The notes under the pieces were generated by a model, which saw only the letters and a list, made by a program, of their open reading frames with translations, was not told the origin of the DNA and did no database searches. The position numbers and the translations under genes were made by a program. Positions 35,077-43,559 of a stretch of 64,000 nucleotides of DNA are shown piece by piece (position 1 is the stretch's first letter; each line of letters opens with the position of its first letter). The stretch is from an uncultured Bacteroidales bacterium (GTDB lineage Bacteria > Bacteroidota > Bacteroidia > Bacteroidales > UBA932): the NCBI GenBank assembly GCA_946999645.1, contig CAMQDS010000002.1, positions 124,001 to 188,000 on the forward strand, in the 5' to 3' direction.

Positions 35077-37299
35077 ATGAAAAGAATATCTTTTGTTTTA
35101 CTTTTTATTGTTTTAAGTATCTTCACCCTGCAAGCCCGTAGGGTGAAAGGTACTGTCAAGTGTGGCAATATTCCTATTGCAGGTGTTTTAGTTACAGATG
35201 GTAATCATTTTACAAAAACTAATGTTAAAGGTGCTTTTAAGTTTGATATTGATGATGATGCCTGGTTTGTTTCTGTTGTGACACCTTCTGGATTTACAGC
35301 AGATTATAGTTCAGGTGCTCCTGAATTTTATAAGAAAGCGGAAGGTAATAACTATTTTAGTTTTCAACTGTTAAAAACTTCTGATTCTTTGAATTATACA
35401 CTTTTTTCTGTGTCTGATCCTCAGATGCAAAACGAAAAGCATTTCAAGAAATTCACTGGAGCTCCATTGAAAGATTTGAAAGAACAAGCTTTAAAAGGTC
35501 GTATAGAAGGACTTACAGCAGGTATAGCATTAGGAGATTTGGCTTGGGATAACTTGGAAATGCTACCTATGTATAAGGATGCGATAAAAACCACAGAAAT
35601 TCCTTTCTATGCTGTAATAGGTAATCACGATTTTGACAAAAATCTTAAGGGCAAGGAAACTGCAAGATATTATTGCGATAACTTCGGACCTTATAATTAT
35701 GCTTTTTACTTAGGTGGAGATTTGGTTATAGGTACAAAAAGCATAATATATGACACCAATAAGCAGTATAAGGGAGGCTATACAGAAGAAGAGTTGAGGT
35801 TTGTCACGAATTTACTTAAAAATATTCCTATAACTACTCATATCTATATAGCGCAGCATGCTCCTTTATATGAAATGTGGAGTGGTCATTATATAGAGAA
35901 TGGTGACAAGATGCTTGAACTTCTTAAAGGTAGAAAAGTAGATTTCTTAAGTGGACATACTCATCTTCAGAATAATTTTATCTATTCAGAGGATATTATG
36001 GAACATAATGCTCCAAGTATATGTGGGTCTTGGTGGATAACTAAATGGTGTAGAGATGGTTCACCAAGAGGGTATGAAATTTTTACCTCTAAGGATGGTG
36101 TATTAAGTTGGGTATTTCATCCTATAGATTACAGTGAAGATTTTCAGGTTAAGATTAATGCTCCTGGTCAGTGTTTGAAACATCCTAATGCAGTAGTTGC
36201 CAATATTTGGGACTATGATCCTCACTGGACTGTTCAGTGGTATCAGGATAATAAGTTTATGGGCAATATGACTCAGGTGAATGAGGTTGATCCAATTTAT
36301 TACAAAGAGATCAATAATGCCTATAAGGATAAGGAGATACCAGGCTATAAGAGACCTAAAGAAAACAATCATTATTTTGCTGCCGTACCAGATCAATATG
36401 CCAAAGTTGTTACTATTGAGGTAAGAAGTCCTTTTGGAAAGCACTGGACTTATACAGTAGATCTTTCTCGCAGTCTTGATGTTCAGGCTCATAGGGGAGG
36501 AGCAGGACTTATGCCGGAAAACACATTCTCCTCTATGAAGAATGCAATTAATCTGGGTGTAAATACTCTTGAAATGGATTTACAGGTAAGTGCTGATGGT
36601 AAAATTGTAGTTTCTCATGATAGATTTTTCCATCCAAGATACTCTATAAGACCTGATGGCACTCCAGTTCTTCCTGGGCAGCCTAAAGAATATCTTTATA
36701 CTATGCCATACGATTCAATTGCTAAGTATGAGGTTGGTCTTAAACCAAGTACTGTATGGCCTGAAAAAAAGAATATTTCTGAGAGAAAGCCTCTTGCAAA
36801 GGAACTTATAAGTTTTATTGAAAATTATACTAAGGTTAATTCACTTACTCCAATGAGGTATAATATAGAAATTAAATCTTCAGAAGGTAAGGGAGAAGGG
36901 AAGAATTGGCCTGAATATCATGAGTTTGCTGATAAGTGCATAGAACTCCTTAAATCTTTTAATCTTGGAAGCAGGCTTGTAGTTCAATGTTTTGATACAA
37001 GGACTCTTAATTATATACACGAGAAGTATCCAGATATTATTCTGTCATATCTTACAGATGTGGAAGATACTGATTGGAATATATTTATGGGCAAATTAAA
37101 TTTTGTTCCTACCTGGTTAAGTCCAAATTATAAAATTGTAGATAAAGAATTTGTGGAGCAATGTCATGCCAGAGGAATGAAAATTGTTCCTTGGACATGT
37201 GATGATCCTGCGGAAATGAAAAAACAGATAAGTTATGGTATAGATGGGCTTATTACAAATTACCCAGATAGACTTTTAAAAATAACTAGAGGATACTAA
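35077..37299 (+). CDS. Exported bifunctional metallophosphoesterase-glycerophosphodiester phosphodiesterase
   Basis: 740 residues with a cleavable signal peptide (about 1-20, no lipobox). Order: MetallophosN beta domain (about 20-105); calcineurin-like core with SDPQ (Asp114, Gln116), GDLAWD (Asp154), GNHDFD (Asn183-His184), QHAP (His261), GHTH (His294, His296); MetallophosC domain (about 360-465); GDPD TIM barrel (469-740) with HRGGAG (His472-Arg473), PENT, LEMDLQ and VSHD. GDPD enzymes cut glycerophosphodiesters to sn-glycerol-3-phosphate plus an alcohol, the substrate of the GlpT encoded at the head of the locus. The metallophosphoesterase half is a paralogue of the lipoprotein at 25.3 kb. 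It ends at a terminator inside the convergent gene. Confidence 0.88.
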   Translation: MKRISFVLLFIVLSIFTLQARRVKGTVKCGNIPIAGVLVTDGNHFTKTNVKGAFKFDIDDDAWFVSVVTPSGFTADYSSGAPEFYKKAEGNNYFSFQLLKTSDSLNYTLFSVSDPQMQNEKHFKKFTGAPLKDLKEQALKGRIEGLTAGIALGDLAWDNLEMLPMYKDAIKTTEIPFYAVIGNHDFDKNLKGKETARYYCDNFGPYNYAFYLGGDLVIGTKSIIYDTNKQYKGGYTEEELRFVTNLLKNIPITTHIYIAQHAPLYEMWSGHYIENGDKMLELLKGRKVDFLSGHTHLQNNFIYSEDIMEHNAPSICGSWWITKWCRDGSPRGYEIFTSKDGVLSWVFHPIDYSEDFQVKINAPGQCLKHPNAVVANIWDYDPHWTVQWYQDNKFMGNMTQVNEVDPIYYKEINNAYKDKEIPGYKRPKENNHYFAAVPDQYAKVVTIEVRSPFGKHWTYTVDLSRSLDVQAHRGGAGLMPENTFSSMKNAINLGVNTLEMDLQVSADGKIVVSHDRFFHPRYSIRPDGTPVLPGQPKEYLYTMPYDSIAKYEVGLKPSTVWPEKKNISERKPLAKELISFIENYTKVNSLTPMRYNIEIKSSEGKGEGKNWPEYHEFADKCIELLKSFNLGSRLVVQCFDTRTLNYIHEKYPDIILSYLTDVEDTDWNIFMGKLNFVPTWLSPNYKIVDKEFVEQCHARGMKIVPWTCDDPAEMKKQISYGIDGLITNYPDRLLKITRGY

Positions 37300-37308
37300 T
37301 TCTTAATA

Positions 37309-39090
37309 TTATTCAATCTCGGACAACTCAAGCCAGCGGATTTCTATACTGTCGAGTTCGTCCGAGATTTTTTTATACCTTTCAGAAGCTTCTGTCAATT
37401 TTTCATAATCTGAACATCCGTTATTCATAAAATCTTCCAATTCGGACTTTTCTTTAGTAAGGATGTTGATTTTTTTCTCTATTTCTTCTAATTCTTTCTT
37501 TTCTTTGAAACTGAGTTTCCTCTTTGCAGGTAATGCAACATCTTTTTTTTCAGGCTTTTTTATATCACTTACGGAGGCTTTCTTCTTTTCTTCCATATAG
37601 GCTTTCATGTATTCGCGATACTCACTAAATTTTCCTATATAGTCTTTTATATTTCCATCTCCTAAGAAAATAAATAAATGCTCAGCCAATCTATCAAGAA
37701 AATGTCTGTCGTGTGATACTATTATGAGAGAGCCATTAAACGACATGAGGTATTCTTCCAAAATATTAAGTGTTATTATATCCAGGTCGTTAGTCGGTTC
37801 GTCTAATATCAGTAGATTGGGATTTTGCATTAGTATCGTTAGCAGATATAGCCTGCGTCTTTCTCCTCCTGATAGAGTAGCAACCTTATTATTGAGCATA
37901 TCATGTTTAAATAGAAACATACTTAGGAGGTGGGTATTATTAACGGTTTCAAGTACAGTCAATTCTTCATTGAATTGCATGCCCTCTTGATGATAATATC
38001 CTATTTTCAAGGATTCTCCTCGTTGTATTTCTCCTGATATGATTAAATCATGACTTCTATTCAATGTCTCAGTAATAAGATTTAGAAAAGTTGATTTGCC
38101 GGCTCCGTTTTTTCCTACTATTCCTACTTTTTCAAATCTTCTGAAATTGTATGAAAAATTACTTACGAGCATTCTTTCTCCATAGCCAAAGGAAAGATTT
38201 TTACAATTTATTATTTTTGTTCCCAATCTTGAGGCTCCTGTGAGTTCACTCATATCGATTTGTGAGGTTTTGTAACTCACTGCTGCCCGTTCCTGAAGTT
38301 TATAAAATGCGTCTTTTCTGTATTTTGCTTTGCCGCTTCTGGCACAAGGAGTGCTTCTCATCCATTCCAACTCTCGCCGGAGTATATTGCGCACCTTATC
38401 TGTTTCTGAATTGCAATTATCTATTCTTTCCTGTCTTTTTTCGAGGTAGTTTTCATAGTCCCCTCTATATGTATAGAGATTGCCATTATCCATTTCTATT
38501 ATGGTGTTGCATACCCTGTCTAAAAAGTATCTGTCATGAGTTACCATAAGTAGGGTACACCTTGCCCTCTTAAGCCAATTTTCAAGAAATTCAATGGCAT
38601 CTACATCCAGGTGGTTGGTAGGCTCGTCCATTATATAGAAATCTGCTTCAGATGCAAGCATTTGACTTAAAGCCACGCGTTTTACTTCTCCTCCTGAAAG
38701 AAGTTTCATTTTTTTATTGTGATCTTCAAAACCAAAGCATGATAAAAATTTATGGACCCTGAGTTCATATTGGAAATAATGCTCCTTATCTAAATTGCAG
38801 GTAAACTTACTGCTTGATAACATTATTTGATCAAATATTCCATTTTCTGGAGAATAGGAATATTCCTGCTCTAAAAATGCTATTCTTATGTCTTTAAGAA
38901 ATTTAATGCTCCCACCTGAATCTGATTTGTCTTTTCCAGCAAGTATTTTCATTAATGAAGTTTTACCTGTACCATTTGGTGCAATAAGAGCTATTTTATC
39001 TCCTTCATTAATATTGAATCCTATATTTTCAAAAAGAATCTTAGGACCATATGATTTAGATATATTTTCAATTTGCAGATAACTTGCCAT
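37309..39090 (-). CDS. ABC-F family ATPase
   Basis: 593-residue cytosolic protein with two ABC domains and no membrane segments. First: Walker A APNGTGKT (37-44), signature LSGGEVKRVALS, Walker B MDEPTNHLD. Second: GKNGAGKST, LSGGERRRLYL, LDEPTNDLD. The linker between the domains is the P-site tRNA interaction motif region, and the C-terminus (about 510-593) is a Lys/Glu-rich coiled coil like that of Uup. ABC-F proteins act on the ribosome; some confer antibiotic resistance, but the Uup-like tail favours a housekeeping role. Last gene of a long reverse-strand run. Confidence 0.93.
   Translation of the reverse strand: MASYLQIENISKSYGPKILFENIGFNINEGDKIALIAPNGTGKTSLMKILAGKDKSDSGGSIKFLKDIRIAFLEQEYSYSPENGIFDQIMLSSSKFTCNLDKEHYFQYELRVHKFLSCFGFEDHNKKMKLLSGGEVKRVALSQMLASEADFYIMDEPTNHLDVDAIEFLENWLKRARCTLLMVTHDRYFLDRVCNTIIEMDNGNLYTYRGDYENYLEKRQERIDNCNSETDKVRNILRRELEWMRSTPCARSGKAKYRKDAFYKLQERAAVSYKTSQIDMSELTGASRLGTKIINCKNLSFGYGERMLVSNFSYNFRRFEKVGIVGKNGAGKSTFLNLITETLNRSHDLIISGEIQRGESLKIGYYHQEGMQFNEELTVLETVNNTHLLSMFLFKHDMLNNKVATLSGGERRRLYLLTILMQNPNLLILDEPTNDLDIITLNILEEYLMSFNGSLIIVSHDRHFLDRLAEHLFIFLGDGNIKDYIGKFSEYREYMKAYMEEKKKASVSDIKKPEKKDVALPAKRKLSFKEKKELEEIEKKINILTKEKSELEDFMNNGCSDYEKLTEASERYKKISDELDSIEIRWLELSEIE
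37315..37374 (+). terminator. Intrinsic terminator of the phosphate-ester locus, inside the ABC-F coding region
   Basis: AATCTCGGAC (37315-37324) pairs perfectly with GTCCGAGATT (37360-37369); AACTC/GAGTT extends the stem inward past a single unpaired C; a T run follows (37368-37374). It is read in the plus direction after the GDPD gene yet encodes the last residues of the ABC-F protein on the other strand. Confidence 0.8.
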
Positions 39091-39094
39091 ATTT

Positions 39095-40453
39095 CTATTT
39101 GAAAAATCTGTCTACATCTTTTACGGCTTCAGGTAATGCAAATACAGCCACTCTGTCATAAGCCTCAATTTGAGTCTCACCAACAGCTATTATCGAACTG
39201 TTGCCTCTTATTACTCCTCCTATTATAGCTTCTGATGGGAAATCTAAGTCTTTTAGAGGCGCTTTTGTAATAGCGCTTCCAGGTGTCGCTATATATTCGA
39301 TTACTTCAGCATTTGTTCCACCCATATACTTAATAAATCGTACTTTATCGCTTAAAGTCATTTTAAAAATCTTGCCTACCGTCAGCAACTTCTTGTTTAT
39401 AACTGCATCGACTCCCATCTCTTCAGCAAGTCTTATGTATTCTATATTTTCAACTTCGGCAATAGTTCTGCTTACTCCGAATTTCTTTGCAACTACACAC
39501 GCAAGTATATTGACTTCATCTTTACCTGTAACAGCAACGAAAGCATCATAGTCCTTAATATTTTCTTCCATAAGAAAATCTGAATTTCTACCGTCCCCGT
39601 TGACAAAAATTACATTATTATCGGTAGCCTCGCTAAGTTCAATGCACCTGTCTTTGTCTTTGTCTATTACTTTAACTGAGTCTACTTGATTGCATATATC
39701 GCTCGCTACTATTTTACCTATTGCACTTCCCCCCAATATCATTACGCTATTTACCTCTATATTACTTTTACCTAAAAATTTCATTAGAGGAGCCATGCCT
39801 TCGCGTTTTGTTATTATAAAAATGAGATCATGGTACTTGAATTTCATATCATAACGAGGCATCAGAGTATCATTACCTCTCGAAACGGCAACAACTCTAA
39901 ACTGCAAATCATCCTTTGATAGAGCAGCAGTAAATTCGGCAAGTTTTAAATCCAATAGGGGAGAGTCTTCTTCCAATTTGAATACAGCCATTTGAAGTTT
40001 GCCGTGAGCGAAATCCATTGCATCTGATGAGGCAGTATGTTTAAGTTGGTCAATTATTTCCGTTGCGGCAATCTTTTCAGGATAGAACATAAGGTCAATT
40101 CCCATATCTGTGAATAGATATTTGTTCTCGTAAGATAGGTATTCTTCGTTATCTATCCTTGCACATACCTTTTTACAGCCTAATTGTTTTGCAAGAAGGG
40201 CACTTACAATGTTTACATCTTGAGTCGTATTAGGATTAACGGATATGAATATATCCGCTTTATCCACTCCTGCCATTCTGAGATATTTTAGAGATGAAAG
40301 TTGCCCTGTCACTGTTGTTATATCCACCGTTGACTCAAGCTTTTGCAGCCTTTCTTCATCATTATCTATAACAGTGATTTCATTTGCTTCTCTGCTTAGC
40401 ATTTTTGCAAGATGAGAGCCGACCTCACCGGCTCCTTCAATAACAATACGCAT
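39095..40453 (-). CDS. trkA: Trk system potassium uptake regulator TrkA
   Basis: 452 residues, two repeats of RCK_N (NAD-binding) plus RCK_C. The first nucleotide-binding motif is GAGEVGSHLA (7-16), the second GGSAIGKIVA (about 239-248). TrkA is the cytosolic gating ring of the TrkH channel. The trkH gene, commonly adjacent in Bacteroidota, is not here; neighbours are a glycosyltransferase and an ABC-F gene (4-12 nt gaps), so the partner must be encoded elsewhere. Confidence 0.95.
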   Translation of the reverse strand: MRIVIEGAGEVGSHLAKMLSREANEITVIDNDEERLQKLESTVDITTVTGQLSSLKYLRMAGVDKADIFISVNPNTTQDVNIVSALLAKQLGCKKVCARIDNEEYLSYENKYLFTDMGIDLMFYPEKIAATEIIDQLKHTASSDAMDFAHGKLQMAVFKLEEDSPLLDLKLAEFTAALSKDDLQFRVVAVSRGNDTLMPRYDMKFKYHDLIFIITKREGMAPLMKFLGKSNIEVNSVMILGGSAIGKIVASDICNQVDSVKVIDKDKDRCIELSEATDNNVIFVNGDGRNSDFLMEENIKDYDAFVAVTGKDEVNILACVVAKKFGVSRTIAEVENIEYIRLAEEMGVDAVINKKLLTVGKIFKMTLSDKVRFIKYMGGTNAEVIEYIATPGSAITKAPLKDLDFPSEAIIGGVIRGNSSIIAVGETQIEAYDRVAVFALPEAVKDVDRFFK

Positions 40454-40465
40454 AACCTGTATCCT

Positions 40466-41563
40466 CTATATTTTTCTTACAATATTCCTTATATTATCCT
40501 TTTTAATTATTGCCAGTGGTATAATCCAATGTCTAAACCAACCTCGTATAAGTGCCTTATCTCCGTATTCCTTTAGATATTTTTCAATGTCCTTTACGTT
40601 TAAGATTAAACGCTGTTTTTTGTATTCACTATGAGCTTTTAACACAGACTTGAAAAAATCTGTTTTTCCACTTATAAGGTAAACAAGTGCTGATATACCA
40701 TCTAAAACCATTCTGAGTGTAATCATAAATCTTGCCTTTATAAGTGCATATCTTGCTGATTTTATGATAGATGTGCCTTTTCTATATATTTCTAATGAAT
40801 ATGAAAGTGCAAGATTATTTTCCAACATAAGGAGGCAATTCCTATAATTGAGTTTTAGTTTCCAAGGTGAATTTTTGGGAAGAGTTCCTCCTCCAAGATG
40901 CCAAACGGTTGACTGTGGAACAACACAAATGCGATACCCTCTTAATTGCAGTCTCCAACAAAGATCAATTTCTTCCATATGGGCAAAAAATCTATTGTCT
41001 AATCCTCCAAGCAGATGGAACAATTTGGCTCTTACTACAAGGCATGCACCTGTTGCCCAAAATACATTCTTTATACTTCCATCGTATTGTCCTGTATCTT
41101 TTTCAGTCATTTTAAGAACACGTCCACGACAGAATGGGTAGCCAAACATGTCAATATATCCTCCTGCTGCTCCTGCATATTCGAACATATCTCTATTTTG
41201 CCAAGAGTGTAGTTTCGGCGCACAGGCTCCACAGTCAGGATTGGTATCCATTAGTTCTATCAACGGTTCTAACCAATGCTTTGGCAATTCAATATCGGTA
41301 TTTAAAAGTACGTAGTATTCAAATCCTTCATTTTTAAGAAGTTCCAGTGACTTATTATATCCTCCAGTAAATCCGTAATTTTTATCTAAACATATAAGTC
41401 TTACAGAAGGAAAATGCTGTCTGAGAAAAGAAACAGAATCGTCTGTTGAACCATTGTCTGCCACTATTACTTGAGCATCATTGGCTGATTCAATAACACC
41501 GGGAATAAATCTCTCAAGATATTCCCGTGTATTCCAATTTAATATGACAATGGCAGTTTTCAT
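40466..41563 (-). CDS. Family 2 glycosyltransferase (rhamnosyltransferase-like)
   Basis: 365 residues. GT-A fold start TAIVILNWNTREYLERF, VADNGSTDDS nucleotide-binding segment, a DxD-type motif LLNTDIEL, and the acceptor-region motif EEIDLCWRLQLRGYRI typical of WbbL/WcaE-like enzymes. A hydrophobic patch about 275-300 may anchor it to the inner membrane. It transfers a sugar from a nucleotide donor to a cell-surface glycan; donor and acceptor are not readable. It sits 5 nt after slyD and 12 nt before trkA, outside any glycan cluster. Confidence 0.88.
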   Translation of the reverse strand: MKTAIVILNWNTREYLERFIPGVIESANDAQVIVADNGSTDDSVSFLRQHFPSVRLICLDKNYGFTGGYNKSLELLKNEGFEYYVLLNTDIELPKHWLEPLIELMDTNPDCGACAPKLHSWQNRDMFEYAGAAGGYIDMFGYPFCRGRVLKMTEKDTGQYDGSIKNVFWATGACLVVRAKLFHLLGGLDNRFFAHMEEIDLCWRLQLRGYRICVVPQSTVWHLGGGTLPKNSPWKLKLNYRNCLLMLENNLALSYSLEIYRKGTSIIKSARYALIKARFMITLRMVLDGISALVYLISGKTDFFKSVLKAHSEYKKQRLILNVKDIEKYLKEYGDKALIRGWFRHWIIPLAIIKKDNIRNIVRKI

Positions 41564-41568
41564 CTTTT

Positions 41569-42171
41569 CTACTTATTGTGACAACAACAACCTTCACCTT
41601 CTTCATGGTGTCCTTTACCATGGCAGCAGCAACCTTCTCCATCTTTATGGTGATGCTCACCATTACCATGGCAGCAACATTCTTTTGGCAAAAATTCTCC
41701 ATGCAGCCCCTCCTTAAGTTCCTTTTCTGTAGCTTCCCTAATGGATATAATATTCCCTTTAAAGTGGAGAGTCTTACCTGCCAATGGATGATTAAAATCC
41801 ATTACTACTATATCCTGTTTAACTTCCTTTACGGTGCCTCTTACAACCATGTCTTCGTTGTTGAGCATAGGAATGATATTACCTGGTTTAAGCAGTCCTT
41901 CTTGAATTTGTCCATCAATCTCGAAACAATTTTTAGGTAATTCTACAAGATGTTCCGGATTATATTCACCATATCCGTTTTCAGGAGAAATGAAAAAATC
42001 AAATTCTTCACCCTCAGACTTTCCTGCTATTTCTTCCTCAAATTTAGGAAGCAACATTTTTTCTCCATGTATGTAGTCAAGTGGCTTATCTTTATCTGCC
42101 TTATCTATAGTTTGTCCATCAACAATTAATTCATAGGTAAGTACTACCACCATTTTATCTGAAATTGTCAT
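41569..42171 (-). CDS. slyD: SlyD-like FKBP peptidyl-prolyl isomerase with Cys/His-rich metal tail
   Basis: 200 residues. FKBP core with insert-in-flap domain: VVLTYELIVDGQTIDKA, ENGYGEYNPEHLVELPK, and VVMDFNHPLAGKTLHF. The last 36 residues (165-200) hold three CCCH clusters separated by His/Glu/Gly stretches: 9 Cys and 8 His in total. In E. coli SlyD a comparable tail binds nickel and serves hydrogenase maturation; here the regular CCCH-GxG spacing is denser in Cys. Function: protein folding and probably metal storage or delivery. No hydrogenase gene is in the window. Confidence 0.92.
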   Translation of the reverse strand: MTISDKMVVVLTYELIVDGQTIDKADKDKPLDYIHGEKMLLPKFEEEIAGKSEGEEFDFFISPENGYGEYNPEHLVELPKNCFEIDGQIQEGLLKPGNIIPMLNNEDMVVRGTVKEVKQDIVVMDFNHPLAGKTLHFKGNIISIREATEKELKEGLHGEFLPKECCCHGNGEHHHKDGEGCCCHGKGHHEEGEGCCCHNK

Positions 42172-42184
42172 AACTTAAATAATT

Positions 42185-43558
42185 TTATGCACTGAAATCA
42201 ACGTTTGAAAAAGCGAGTGTTGGAATTTGATTGTTTTTACAGGTCCTATAGTCATTTCCTACGGCTATCAGATTGTTCCATAATGATATAAAGTTCCCTG
42301 TTATTACCATATTTCTTACAGGATGAGTAAGTTTACCATTATTGAAAGCAAAGCCCTCTATGCCATATGAAAAGTCTCCTGTAGCAGAATTACTGTTACC
42401 GCCATTGAAACCTGTTATCAATATACCATTGTCGCATTTCTTTATTATTGTATCCTTATCCAATAAATTAGGAACTTGGCTATCTTTCAAATAAGGCAGC
42501 AAGCACGCCCGTGTATAGGATTCTATAGTAGGCGCTATCCCCATTTTACCAGCCATATAAGTATTAACAAAATACTCTTTAATCTCTCCAGTTTCTATAA
42601 TAAAACTTTCTTTTGTAGCAACTCCTTCTGAATCAAATAGTCGTGAACCGCTTTTCCCTTTTTCAAAAGGTTTATCAATCAGATTAAGTCCTTTTGGGAA
42701 AATCTTTTTTCCAAGTGAATCCATAAGGAATGAATTATTCTGTTGTAATGAACTGGCACTTAAAGCTGAAAGTATAGGACTGACAAGCCTTGCTGCAATT
42801 TCATTTTCAACAACCATATTGAACTTACCGCCAGAAATCTCTTTTGCCCCTATTTTAGATAGGGCTCGTTTAAGTGCTATGGCACTAATTCCTTCAAAGT
42901 TTGTTTTATTGAGAAAAGGAGAAGCATCCCACCAATAACTACTTAACTTATTTTGCTCACTATCTTCAATTGTCATTCCGCATCCCAACTCAAACGAACT
43001 TTCTATATGTCTACATCTAAGTCCTTGTGAATCTACTATATAACAATCTGAAATAGAGTCGGAATATTCTATTTCTTCTGAAATCAGTCTGCAGCCTTTT
43101 GGAAGTATCTTGTCTGTCTTTCCGAATATAGATGCTTGCTCTACAATACCAAGGCGTTTGTTCGGAGTTATTTGACTATATGTATCATCATACAATCCAA
43201 GTTCAAGTCCTGAAGTTGCATTTTTTGCAACTCTCTGAGGATTAGGTAAAGTGCGAAACTTGTCAGGAGTTAAAAGTTGTACTGTCTTGACTGATTTTGC
43301 TATAAAATCGTTAAGTGTACTTTCTTCTATTTTATTAGTGGAATATACCCCATATTTCCCTTCTGAAAAGATATTGAATATCAATTCTCTATCTCCCGAA
43401 TGTGTTACTTTGTCTAACTCTCCGTTTAGTGTTTTGACCAAGTCAATGAGGCTTTTGCTCATTGTTACCCTGACTGCTGATGCACCGTGCGACATTGCTG
43501 TCGAAATACATTTTTCTGTCAGTTCCATTTCTTTATCTGTAATGCTCCAGGGTATCAT
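42185..43558 (-). CDS. pmbA: TldE/PmbA-family protein
   Basis: 457 residues of the modulator-of-DNA-gyrase (PF01523) family. It has no HExxxH motif, as expected of the TldE subunit, which pairs with the metalloprotease TldD to degrade unfolded peptides. Conserved blocks include GKSGSRLFDSEGVATK and ITGFNGGNSNSATGDFSYGIEGF. Starts one nucleotide past the tldD stop, so both subunits are translationally linked. Confidence 0.92.
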   Translation of the reverse strand: MIPWSITDKEMELTEKCISTAMSHGASAVRVTMSKSLIDLVKTLNGELDKVTHSGDRELIFNIFSEGKYGVYSTNKIEESTLNDFIAKSVKTVQLLTPDKFRTLPNPQRVAKNATSGLELGLYDDTYSQITPNKRLGIVEQASIFGKTDKILPKGCRLISEEIEYSDSISDCYIVDSQGLRCRHIESSFELGCGMTIEDSEQNKLSSYWWDASPFLNKTNFEGISAIALKRALSKIGAKEISGGKFNMVVENEIAARLVSPILSALSASSLQQNNSFLMDSLGKKIFPKGLNLIDKPFEKGKSGSRLFDSEGVATKESFIIETGEIKEYFVNTYMAGKMGIAPTIESYTRACLLPYLKDSQVPNLLDKDTIIKKCDNGILITGFNGGNSNSATGDFSYGIEGFAFNNGKLTHPVRNMVITGNFISLWNNLIAVGNDYRTCKNNQIPTLAFSNVDFSA

Positions 43559-43559
43559 T

